Assembly: GCA_022036555.1 (NCBI GenBank)
Contig: CM039140.1
Span: 1,054,001 to 1,118,000, forward strand
Source of the DNA: Microstegium vimineum
Taxonomy: Eukaryota > Streptophyta > Magnoliopsida > Poales > Poaceae
Length of the DNA stretch: 64,000 nt
Direction: 5' to 3'
In this document: in pieces, positions 11,501 to 21,829 of the stretch
Layout: each line of letters starts with the position of its first letter
How positions within the stretch are numbered: position 1 is the first letter of the stretch
The notes under the pieces: generated by a model
Told to the model about the DNA's origin: nothing
Database searches by the model: none
Seen by the model: only the letters and a program-made list of their open reading frames with translations
Translations under genes and position numbers: made by a program

Positions 11501-12060
11501 CTTTGATTGGTTCTTTGACCCTCTTATGATTATAAAGGAACAAATCAAAGCTGAGAACTTCACTGAAGAAGAGGAAGAATATCTGAAAATGCGAGTAATG
11601 TTGGCTGGTGATCCAAGTCGCCTGAAAGGTTCTCTGCCTCATGTTCCATCCTTGACTGAGCGTAAAAAGGCAGATATCGACGCATTCGCTCGCAGGTATC
11701 TCCTCCGTCCTCCCCTTTTCAGCCTTTATTTTGATTTGATGGAGGATGCAAACATGGACGTTTACTAATCTATCTTTTCACCCTGCTGCTGCTGCTGCTG
11801 CAAGATTGCAAGGAATCACAAAGTCGATATCTAGATATCCTACAGCAAAGCGCCGCTTCGACGTCCTTGTGAAGGCGCTCTTGTCAGAGCTCGAGAGGAC
11901 GATGGGTGGCAGCCAATCTGCCAATGGCTCCCAGTCCCAGGCGCAGAGGCTTCGAAACTCGGTGGCCCGGATGCTCAGCCAGAAATCCATGGGCAAGACG
12001 GCCGTCATCCGGGATGAAGACCCAGAAGCGCAGATGACGAGCTTGTCTCGCACCCCGTGA
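8544..12060 (+). CDS. Multi-pass membrane protein, At3g27390-like (function unknown)
   Basis: Ten exons joined by GT-AG introns: 8544-8637, 9241-9349, 9442-9634, 9733-9869, 10157-10445, 10606-10712, 10790-10946, 11170-11368, 11455-11695 and 11805-12060. They sum to 1782 nt, a 593-residue product. The start ATG (MEPPTGFW) gives an in-frame chain across all ten exons. Hydrophobic segments lie at about residues 10-65, 75-110, 180-212 and 234-300. The second half (about 310-593) is hydrophilic, with Ser/Arg-rich stretches and a DIEETKSGKV-type region, and is probably a soluble tail. Length, segment order and motifs (WLIIGIPGS, EPYEIR, IFDEYTNDVLD) match the plant family 'uncharacterized membrane protein At3g27390' (about 590 residues). 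Its biochemical role is not known to me. The gene is complete and shows no frameshift. It sits between the arms of an inverted duplication, just downstream of a Helitron candidate. Confidence 0.93.
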
Positions 12061-12107
12061 TAGTAATTTGTTAGTTTGACGATGCGGTATGGCGTGGCTG
12101 GAACGTA

Positions 12108-12300
12108 CTCCCTCCGTCCCAAATTATAGGACTTTCTAAAAATCTTAGAGAGTCAAAATATCTTAAATTTGACCAATAATTATAGAGAAAACTATTAAGA
12201 TTTATGATATCAAATAGGCATATTATAAAAATATATTTGAAAACGAATCTAACGATACTTAGTTGACATCACAAATGTTATTGTATTGTCATATAAGTTT
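12108..12300. mobile_element. Stowaway-like MITE remnant in the 3' region of the gene
   Basis: CTCCCTCCGTCCCAAATTAT begins 48 bp after the stop codon and follows a TA, the Stowaway signature. The body has the usual AT-rich family sequence (ttgaccaataattatagaga). A matching right terminus is not seen by 12300, so the copy looks truncated. It probably lies in the 3' untranslated region of the upstream gene. Confidence 0.6.
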
Positions 12301-13800
12301 GGTCCATGTCTTCTCGCGCTCGTCGGTGCCAAGTACTAGTCACCACAGCTAGTCTACCGGCCCTCCTGTCCGTCGGTTCGAGCCCCGCTTCCACCCTTCA
12401 TCGCTCTCAGTCCATCGGCACGGCAAGTCTCTACTCGACCTTCACTTCACCATTGACTATTGTCTCCGGGCCTAGCATCTGCACACCATAAGCCGATAAA
12501 TAGGCACACGTTTTCTACTTTCACAGCAAAGTTAGTGTAACCGTTCAAACTAAAACATTAAAATGTTAATCATTCACTCATCACACGACTAAATAACATA
12601 GACATATATTAACTATGTATATTCGCATCGACTGCCACCGTTAATTTACAACCCGCCGCGGTGCACCATCGTGAGCATCCTCCACGTACGTGAATGGGAA
12701 ACTATCCTCAGACTACCGCACCGCACGGCACAGGGGTCAGAGTTTGTTGGCAGCCTAGCAGCTTTTACAAAGTTCCCGGCCCTTGCTGCTTTAGCTTGAC
12801 GATATAGCAGGAGTAGCTGGGAAGCACCCAAGTTCGCCTCATCCAAATACTCCCAGTAATCCTAGTTTAGCAGTAGCGGCGCTAACGAACAACAGAGCTT
12901 GGTTATACCCAAGTTGCATCATCAATTCATCATCATCGTCCAGTGTCCAAAAGCAAAGGAAATGCGGCGTATGATTACGTACGTAGTACTCCCTCCCTCT
13001 GTCACTAGAAAACCGTATTTCTCTTATAAAGGTCGAGTAGAGGCTTGCCGTGTCTATGGACTAAGAGCGATGAAGGACGGAAGCGAGGCTCGGACCGACG
13101 GACCGGAGGGCCGGTGGACTAGCTGTGGTGGCCAGTACTTGGCACCGACGAGCGCGAGAAGACATGGAGGTAAACCATGTTGTCCAAGTCAAGACGGCCG
13201 GCGAGGGAGTCGAGCGGGAGGCTCATGGGGACTCAGAGCCGGGCCGGGCGAGGACGAGGTGGCACGAGTCGAGCGGTTTGATGGTTTGGGCCTCAAAACC
13301 ACCGGTGGACGGTTTCCGAGTTTGGGCCTCAAAACTCGGGGTTCGGTAGTTGAGCGTAAAGCTACCGGTGACGGGTTTCGCGGGTTTGGACCTCAAAACC
13401 CGGGCGGAGCTTCCGAGGAAGCAAGGGCGGCACGTGGCGAAATCCTGGAGGTTACGTCGAGGCGACGACAAGTCCAGGCAAGAAGCGGGGCCGTCCGATC
13501 AAACCTATGGAGATATTTCCGGAAGCTTGGACTGCAATGTCTTAGGACTAGGTAGTTCACTCATGTACTAGGGGGCTAAGTGGAAATGTCCACTATTCCA
13601 GTTAAATAGGAATGAAGTGTTATCTTCTCTCTACCTCTTGCATTTGCTTCTTCCACCTTCCACTCCTTAGGTTCCCCCTCTCTATAGTCTTCATGCTTGA
13701 GGTCGCATTTGCTTCTTCCACCTTCCACTCCTTAGGTTCCCCCTCTCTCTAGTCTTTATGCTTGAGGTCTAGCTTTGCATGCTCTCTTTAGTTCCTTAGT
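12301..13800. repeat. Repeat-rich spacer with short direct duplications
   Basis: 12301-12960 shows nothing identifiable. 12960-13560 is GC-rich and holds three spaced copies of a tttgggcctcaaaac-like motif (about 13282, 13320, 13384). At about 13637-13768 a CT-rich unit of roughly 68 bp (gcatttgcttcttccacctt onward) occurs twice in tandem. The style resembles an LTR fragment, but I cannot place its ends. The 218-codon open frame here is not convincing. Confidence 0.45.
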
Positions 13801-14060
13801 CGAACTAAGGAGAAGCGACATGTCGATGTGGTGTAGTATATACCAATAAAATTCTAGATGTGTCCTTAGTCGAACTATCAAAGGTTAACAAAATTTATTA
13901 AAATAGTATCAATATTTAAGACACTAAATAAGTATATTATAAAAATATATTTCATGATATATCTAATAACACTGATTTGTACTATAGATACTGCTTACGT
14001 TTCTGTTTACAAATGTGTCTTAAATTGTCATATTATTTGTACCTATATATACCTCATACA
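13801..14060. repeat. Dispersed repeat shared with 32140-32760
   Basis: The block containing gtcgatgtggtgtagtat, accaataaaatt, tccttagtcgaactatcaaa and actgcttacgtttctgttta recurs in the same order at 32140-32770, where it is interrupted by two extra insertions. The family is AT-rich, and I cannot name it from sequence alone. Confidence 0.6.
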
Positions 14061-14629
14061 GTTTTAGAAACATGTTTGATCACGTTTATTAACAAATAAT
14101 GTGCTCATGACCTACATAGACAATATTCTTGGGTGAATTTGATAAAATTTGAAAATGGTTTCATTCAGTGTCATTCAATACTAGTATCTTTTTTCAAAGT
14201 AGTATTTAGGTAGCAAGAAGCGGAAACGCGGCCTGCCTGTCTGCGTCGAGCGGTTGTCGTTTCGTCTCCTCCCGTGCCCTTTTTCATATGATATATGCGC
14301 GGCCCGCGTGTGTACGTGTTGGGCACCGGCCGATTACCGTCGTTTTCGCATGCAACGCAATGCATCTATCACTATCAGAGGCAGCTGAACAATAGTACAG
14401 TAGTCTATATAGCTAGATGTTTCTTCAGTGCCATCCAAATGGATCCCATGATCTCACGTCATTATCGATCGACCGTGCCCGAGTTCATGTATATATTCCG
14501 CCGCTGCAAGACAACACACACAGCATCGATCAGTGGAATACGTGTGCTCTGAGAAGTGAGAACTGTCTGCAGCGTTATATTCTTCCTCCGTTTGTTGATC
14601 CCAGAATAAGCAAGCTTATCCGTTATGGT

Positions 14630-16530
14630 TAAATATTTTCTCTCACAACAAACATCTAAAAACAATATAAGCTGATTAATCGGTTACAAAAACCATCAGC
14701 CGAACCCGCTCTCAAGAAGTAGAATCACTCGACCGGATTTTCTTTCCCTTAACAGCTTCAGAAGTCAATTAGAGTTGTTTTGTAAGTCAAACTAGTTACA
14801 AATAAAATAGTTCTTCAAATGAAGCTCTTAAAATCCGATCTCACAAAACATAAATGTCAGATAATGCTAAAATATTAGCCTCTTCTAGCTCTCTCTTCTA
14901 GATCTATTATGAAAAGTTGTTTTATTAAACGTTTTTTTTTTCAAAACAGTTTCAACTTGATTGCTACAGCTGTTAGTGGAGCTGATAGGAAATGAAACAT
15001 AGAAATAAGAGATGGTATGCTTCGGCTGACCACTAGACAGATTTTATGTTCCTTTAAATTGTTCCTAGTTTTTTTTTCTAGGCTTAATATGGAAGCCAAA
15101 TTATATATAAAACTGGTTAGGCTGAGGTTGCAGGAATCGGAATGTTATAACTCTTTGGATGTAGAATTAGATTTGTGTAAACATCGCTCTAATGATGTTG
15201 CCCATATAATGTGGTATGTGCGTTGCCTTCTTGATAACTCTGGATGCTCCTGTGATTGAGTACTCTTAAGGTGCTGTTTGGTTGATTGATTTTCTGAAGT
15301 GACCGAATTACAGTGTCATCGAGTTATGTTAGTTACTGTTTGTTTTACCTACCATGCTAACAGATACCGCGGGAATGGATCTGAGGGTATAATATTTTCT
15401 CTCATAACAAAACGTCTAAAAACAGTATAAGTCGGTTTATCAGCCGTAAAAACCATCAGCCGAACCCGCTCTCAAGCAATAGATTTGCTCGACCAGATTT
15501 TGTTTTTCTTAATAGCTTCAGAAGTCAATTAGAGTTGTTTTTTAGATCAAACGAGTTACAAATGAAATAGTTCTTCAAATGAAGCTCTTAAAATCCGATC
15601 TCACAAAATGTAAATGCAAGATAATGCTAAAATATTAGCCTCTTCTAGCTCTCTTCTAGATCTATGTTGAAAAATTGTTTTATTAAATGTTTTCTTTTCA
15701 AAACAGTTTCAACTTGATTGCTACAGCTGTTAGTGGAGCTGGTAGGAAATGAAACATAGAAATAAGAGTTGGTACGCTTCGGCTGACCACTAGACAGGTT
15801 TTATGTTCCTTTTCATTGTTCCTAGTTTTTTTCTAGGCCTAATATGGAAGCCGGATTATATATAAAACTGGTTAAGCTGAGGTTGCAGGAATCGTAATGT
15901 TCTAACTCTTTGGATGTAGAATTAGATTTGTGTCAACATCGCTCTAATGATGTTGCACATATGACGTGGTACGTGTGTTGCCTTCTTGATAACTCTGGAT
16001 GCTCCTGTGATTGAGTACTCTTAAGGAGTTGTTTGGTTAATTGATTTTCTGACGTGACTGAATTGTTTGTTTTACCTACTATGCTAACAGATACTGCGGG
16101 TATAATATTTTCTCTCATAACAAAACTTCTAGAAATAGTATAAGCCGGTACCTTAGCCGTAAAAAACCATCAGCCGAACCGCTCTCAAGCAACAAATTTG
16201 CTCGACCGGATTTTCTTAAACGTTTTCTTTTCAAAACAGTTTTAACTTGATTGGTAGAAAATGAAACAGAGAAAATAAGAGCTGTTACGCTTCGGGTGAC
16301 CACTAGATAGCTAGGTTTTATGTTCGTTTTCATTGTTCCTAGTTTTTTTTTGCTAGGCTTAATGTGGAAGCCGGATTATAAAACTAGTTAGGCTGAGGTT
16401 GCGGGAATCGGAGTGTTCTAACTCATTGGATGTAGAATTCGATTTGTGTCAACATCGCTCTAATGATGTTGACCATATGATGTGGTACATCTGTTGCTTT
16501 CTTATAACTCTGGATGCTCCAGTGATTGAG
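14630..16530. repeat. Tandem triplication inside the right arm
   Basis: A module beginning near a ctctcacaacaaa stretch and ending near ggatgctcctgtgattgagt occurs three times, at about 14630-15265, 15390-16025 and 16100-16525. The first two are spaced about 757 bp apart (gaaacat at 14994 and 15751). The third is shortened by an internal deletion, with its equivalent at about 16263. The left arm has only one copy, so the amplification is specific to the right arm. Confidence 0.75.
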
Positions 16531-16534
16531 TCTC

Positions 16535-16740
16535 TTAATTGTGCCAATTGTTTTCATTGTAATGTAAACCTTTAAGATCTATATTTATATTTCTCTTTTT
16601 TTAAGCTATAATCTACCAACTATGTATTGAACCGTAGGTTTTCTTTTCCTACTTCTTTGCAATACAAGGTGAGGACTCTCCTCCCCTTTGTTACCATAAA
16701 AAAAAAATCAACATGGATTTTTTTTTAGATAATGGATTAA
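16535..16740. mobile_element. Two head-to-head retroposon tails (probable LINE ends)
   Basis: A plus-strand tail ends in a short poly-A run (about 16698-16707) after a gaggactctcctcccctttg sequence. Ten bases later a poly-T run (about 16719-16727) begins a minus-strand tail containing ggcctctacatcc. Both look like the 3' ends of grass LINE-type retroposons. The first interrupts the third module of the right arm. No target duplication was identified. Confidence 0.4.
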
Positions 16741-18239
16741 AAAATACGGCCTCTACATCCAGGGATGTACATAGCCAAATATTACAAAGTCATTCGACAC
16801 ACGCAAAATAAAGAGCAAACCTGTGAGATCATGATGAAGAGAGGAAAACTGGTGTCACTGGATGCTGCAAATTTAATTCAAAAGGAAAATGTTGAGAAAT
16901 GGTACAACAATAGTGCAATGTCTGAGATGATGACGAAGAGGACGATCGGTGGTCCACATCACTGGTGTGGTCCACGCGGATTACATGACTATAAGCAGTC
17001 AAGGAGAAATAATGGAACCAAAGCTAAAGCTAATCGAGACCAAGGTCCAAAATTTCGATGAGATTTCATGAATTTTAGTGATGTCCCTTAATGTGTCCAT
17101 ATGCATCATATCATTATTGTCGTGTGGACTGTGGACCGTGCCCAGATTTTATGCTCCTGCACTACACCATACCGTACTGTACGAGGAAGGAAAGACACAC
17201 TAGCAGTGCCAGCTAGCGTAAACAATAACGACAACAGGAGGTCGCAAAGGGTGGTGATGGCAGCCGTTAAGGGCGTCCACAACAATCTTTTGTAATCGCT
17301 AGCTGAGATGGAGCCTGTAAAAAATTAAGTAATAAAAAGTTTATTATAGCAGAGTATGTCAGTGAGTGGAAATTTCTTGAGAAGTGTGCGAGCTAAGCTC
17401 TTAGTTCAGCGCTAGCGAGATGAGTTTTTCGTTTCTCTTTCTTCTGGATTGGGCATACATCCCTCCTAGCTACCTGACAGTATCACCGTTGGGAACGCCC
17501 TAATGTGTGCCATATACTGTATGTACCTACCTACCTTCCTTCTCGCCTTCATCAGTGAGCCTGTTGTTGTTCACTGTTCGTTCACCCCACTGCACCCTAG
17601 GCATGCCACGCGTGCGTGCGTATGGCAATTGATATGATCGAGCTCGACGCGGTGAAGTAAAAAGTTGGTGCCTTGTAGCTAGGCAGGGTGTTTCCGGAAA
17701 TTCTCGTGCGTGTCGACGGGACGTGTCTCGTCTCGTCACCGTACCTGGCCTGTCACCCAAAGAGAGGGATCCGGATTCGGGGCATTCACGCGGCTTTAGA
17801 GCCGAGACCGCCGCACGCGTCGCCCCGCGAGAAAGAAAAGGGCGGTGACGGGGGTGGAGGTCCAACACCGCCGGCACGGCACGGCGCACGCGTACGCTCT
17901 CTCGTCGTCTCGGCAAATAAAGCAGCCGCGAGTGCATGCCCCTGGAGGGGACACCACCAGAGAGCTAGCGACGACAAGTACTGTACGTACGTAGTTTACT
18001 GTACCCATCGCGCCGCCTTCCATTCCATCATGCCTGCCTGCCCATGTGGCATCGACAAGGAAAGCATCATCCGCGCGCGTCCGGCGTGCCGACCGAGCGA
18101 GGCTGAATTCCTTTTGTATCCTGTCGTGTTGCTTTGCCTCAGTCAGCTCTCTTCCTTTTCCTTTTGCACACAGCACTCCTCGATCACTCCCTCATCCTCA
18201 GCGCGCGACTTGAGTGGAGGATCGGATCGGATGCCCGTG

Positions 18240-18712
18240 CATGCATGGCCAAGGAGTGCAAGTTGAAGGCCTTGTCAACGGAGATTGATTTATTCTTGAC
18301 AAAGGAGAAACTTTCAGGAAAGACAACTTGAAGAGTCTGATTTGACCATTTATTTTTCCAGAACATACAAGATTTTCTATCTTTTAGCTGCAAATTTGTC
18401 ATCTCCTTGTATTGTGGGATTAGTTTTAAAACATCTCTCCATCAGAAGGAACCCTTTTTGATTTTATCAGGTAGTTTTTCATTCTTATATTGTTTCTCCC
18501 GAATCAAGTTTTTTTTTTACTGTCTTCTCCCAAATCAAGTTGACCTAAGGGATGTCTTTATGATTGATTAATTTATTCAAATTTTTCATAAGGAGAGCTT
18601 TATTCTACGTCTCAATGCATAGAATGCCTAGTCCACCTTTTTTTTTGGTTTTCAAACTATTTTCCAAGCAGCTTTAGGTTGTGTCCTTCCATTAATGCCT
18701 AAGCCCCTCCAT
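18240..18712 (-). pseudogene. Decayed LINE reverse-transcriptase C-terminal fragment
   Basis: Read on the minus strand from about 18712 the frames give KAAWKIV, KPKKKGGLGIL, NKALLMKNLNKF, then WRDVLKLIPQ and FPESFSFVKNKSISVDKAF. This order (the KPKKxGGLG block, NKALL, W-RDVL, then a FPELFSFA-like block) is that of the region following the catalytic reverse transcriptase core in plant LINE polyproteins. Stops and frame changes show it is dead. The upstream catalytic YADD part is absent. It ends immediately before a hAT terminus at 18714. Confidence 0.7.
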
Positions 18713-18713
18713 A

Positions 18714-19579
18714 CAGTGGCGGAGCTAGAAGTATAACATAGGGGAGACCAATTTGTTAATTGTATATATATATATACATAGGTAGTGAAATAAATATTAT
18801 TGGTATTTATAATTAAGTTACCGTATACAATATATAATTGATAAGAAAATAGCCGACTATAAAAGATTCTCTCAAAAGCCGCATAAGATCTTTATTAACA
18901 ACAAAACATTACCCAGTTAGCTACTTATAATAGGTAGCTACTTATAGTAGGTATATGTATATAGAAGAATAAACAAGGCCTAGACGACATAGTGAAACAT
19001 ACTGCAGAAAGAGAGAAAAACGGGCTTATGAATTTTTTACAAAATTTTATACTGTAACGTTTCATTTGTATTTGATAATTATTATTCAATTATAAAGTAA
19101 CTAGACTCAAAAGATTCATCTCACAAATTACGGATAAACTATGCAATTAATTATTTTTTTATCTACATTTAATGTTCGATGTATGTGTTCAAATATTCAA
19201 AAAATCTTATAAAGTTTTAGAATTTTAAACGAATTAAAACACCCCGAAGTATGGAGTATGGAGTAGTACAAGGTTAATTGAACGGTGGAACACTACCACG
19301 CTAGTACTACTGGAGCCTAGACGAAGAGTATTTGCTCCAGCCGGTCACTCATTTGCATTGCTAGGTGTAGGTGCTAGTAGCATAGCTAGGGGATGTAGTG
19401 GCCTACTGCTGCAATCCTAGACTCAGCCTTCACAAGTCATCGAAGAGAAGGGGGAGGCATGGCCCACTATGGCCCCCACGTGGCTCCACCAGTGCCTCCA
19501 TAAGCCTACTAGTACTATCTCGGATAGTCATATTGTAAATTTTGAGCATTTGTTTTTTTAGAGAACGCATTTGTTTTCA
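18714..19579. other. Repeat-derived spacer starting with a hAT terminus
   Basis: CAGTGGCGGAGC at 18714 is the same terminus as the hAT MITE at 765, but I found no matching right end, so it is probably a truncated copy. The remaining sequence is AT-rich to about 19250, then mixed, with no gene seen. Confidence 0.45.
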
Positions 19580-20730
19580 ACGAACGAATGAGCCGAGCCA
19601 ACCTTGATATCAAAATTCTTCGTAAAAAAAAACCTTGATGTCAAAAGGGACGAAACGTTTCGCAACAAAAAAGAAATAAAAGGAGACACTGCTGCACCGT
19701 TTCCCGCAGGCCGCAGGAAACAAGAGGCGGAAATGCGACCTATCCGCGTCGAGCGGTCGTCGTCTCCTCGCGCGCCTCTTCCTTGCGGTCCGCGTGTAAT
19801 GAGGACATACCTAGCATTCACTCATCTTCAAATGAAGCTACACATGATATAACAGGTCCAATTACAAGGAGTAGAGCTAAACAATTGGAGAAGGAAATTC
19901 ATTCTCAGGTGAACGCTAACCTTATGCTTAATAATCAGATTACGTTGAATGAACCTATGCTTTTGAGTACTTGTTTTAATGTTCTTAGAAATGATGGAGT
20001 GCACGAACAAGCATGGGACGATGATAGATTCTGCCCGCCAAATATTTGCAAGGAACCTGGACAAGCATGAGAGAGGAAAGGCCATTCAGCTACCATGAAT
20101 ATCAACCGTTGAAGTGCAAGCAAATAATTTGGGAGTTAGGAATGCATGCAATCAGCAACTTGGTTGCTGTCCACACAAGCTCCAGCAGGCATGCAGAGAA
20201 TACCAACCAGCCACATGTCCTAGTTGGCTTAGTTATTAATAAAAGTAGTGCTGCAACTTCCCATTACATGTTCAATTATTTTCCATCAAAACTGAAACTC
20301 CACTAGTGCTATATATATCCTTGTAATGGGTGACGTGAACAGTAACTCGTGATTGCAATTTCAGAAATACCAACCCTTGGAATTCTTGTCCCAAGTGAGT
20401 CTTGAGAGGCTTGCAAACTTGTTCTTTCGATTCCTGAGGGAGTTGTAGAACGCCGAACTGCGGTTCACCCAGTTTGTGCCTTCACGTCTACACGGCGTGA
20501 TTGCGTGGGCTGTTCGTCGGTACGTGGAAGGGTGATTGTCTCGGTAGTTCGTCGCGTGGGCAGCCTCGCGGTGCATTGCCTCTTCACCAGGTCACGCAGC
20601 GACAAGTTATCAAGTTCACAGATCCTACGAGAAGATCGGGCCACAACAACTTGCTACACGTACTGCATAAACGTGTGCATATCAGCGTGTGTACGTGTTG
20701 GGCTTGGGCACCAGCCGATTAATGCCATTT
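19580..20730. repeat. Third partial arm copy, split by an insertion
   Basis: 19580-19797 (gaacgaatgagccgagccaa onward, including the gaggcggaaatgcgacctat block) matches the reverse complement of about 2340-2530. 20685-20728 (gtgtgtacgtgttggg, then accagccgatta) matches the sequence that follows it in the intact copies. The 887 bp between them are foreign. The hexamer GCGTGT occurs at both junctions (19792-19797 and 20685-20690), consistent with a target duplication. Confidence 0.65.
19798..20070 (+). pseudogene. Ty3/gypsy polyprotein C-terminal tail fragment
   Basis: The frame ending at 20070 contains GPITRSRAKQLEKEIHSQ, the motif seen at the extreme C-terminus of many plant Ty3/gypsy pol polyproteins. 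Integrase, RNase H and reverse transcriptase are absent. The following 20071-20684 is probably untranslated or LTR-derived sequence of the same element, although clear LTR ends are not visible. Confidence 0.6.
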
Positions 20731-21829
20731 GCAATGTTTTTCTCTACAATTTTGAGAAAATATGGTATGTGCCATTGAAATATATAATTGTCTGCTCTAT
20801 GCCATTGGAAATTACATATTGGCTTCGTTGTCATAATTTTTCATTTTTGTTTACAATCCCCACAATTACACCCATCTTCGAGAGTTTTATAAATATTTCT
20901 CTTAAAAATATCATATTTCAACTCCTAAAAAGATATCAAGATAAAAAAATCTCCTAAAATTTCTAATAATCCACTGCTATATAAACTTCATAAAATATAA
21001 AATATAAAAGACACATGTGCTATTTCTAAATTATCCTAACACTTTTCTACTTTTAGGCACGCACGTGCCGGGCATGGCGAAGAGATCAAACCGTGTGCGG
21101 GTGGGTGCAGCAAACGCACAACAATTGCAGCACGCACGGGCGGCATGGGTCCGGTTACCCTCGCTCTCAAGCGATGTCTCCAGTCATCGTCCCACCAGAC
21201 GCGGCATCGTTTGCATGGATCGTCCCACCAGTGACGGTACATCGTTGTGTGGGGGGCGGCAGGCGGGGGAAGGCAAGACGCGTGCACTGAGGCCAGCGAG
21301 GGGCCATACCTAAGAGAGATTAATAAACCAGTGGCAATAAAGAAAAACTACAATTTACTCCGTAGCACAGTGACAGAAAAATTTGTACTCCGTAGCACAG
21401 TAAAAAATACATAAAGCAGGTACCCAGAAAAAACACAACAACTTCCGGTTACCTAATCATTCAGAATTACCAAAACATTCTGAGTGAAAGTTAACCAAAC
21501 TTACCCACACTTTATAGTCCATGACCTTCAGAGTTAACTAGAATTCAGAAATCTACCCCTAAACAGAAGGCCTTCACCCAGAAAGACAAGACAACATTGA
21601 CAGTTCCCTAGACTAAAGCATGTTACCACCAGATTCTATCCCATCACATGAACCGCCTCATGAGAAGGACCTTCCCATCGTATAAACAATTCAGAAATCT
21701 ACCCCTAAACAGAACAGGAAAGGCCTTCACCCAGAAAGACATGGCAACATTGACAGTTCCCTAAGCATGCTACCACCAGATTCTGTCCATCACATGAACC
21801 GCCTCATGCAAAGGAGTCCTAGGCCCTCG
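20731..21829. repeat. Spacer with a 149-bp tandem duplication
   Basis: 20731-21040 is AT-rich without genes. 21040-21310 is GC-rich and shares gtggg-rich sequence with about 35180-35260. From about 21540 to 21810 a unit containing attcagaaatctacccctaa, cttcacccagaaagac and catcacatgaaccgcctcat occurs twice, about 149 bp apart. No coding content was recognised. Confidence 0.55.

Larger units (their letters stand above)
14214..17800. repeat. Right arm of the large inverted duplication
   Basis: This is the reverse-complement partner of 1-2530. 14220-14560 pairs with 2150-2530, including the cgattaccgtcgttttcgca block; the far end, 17530-17760, pairs with about 1-380, including cttcaccgcgtcgagctc. 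It differs from the left arm by an internal triplication (14630-16530) and by lacking the Tourist MITE. No credible gene lies in it; its open frames are shadows of repeat sequence. Confidence 0.75.

Noticed and set aside
8544..12060. Several separate small genes
   Set aside because: The individual open segments join through canonical GT-AG introns into one 593-residue protein of a known family.
12899..13555. 218-codon open frame
   Set aside because: Gly/Arg-rich translation of a GC-rich repeat segment; contains repeated tttgggcctcaaaac words and no domain.
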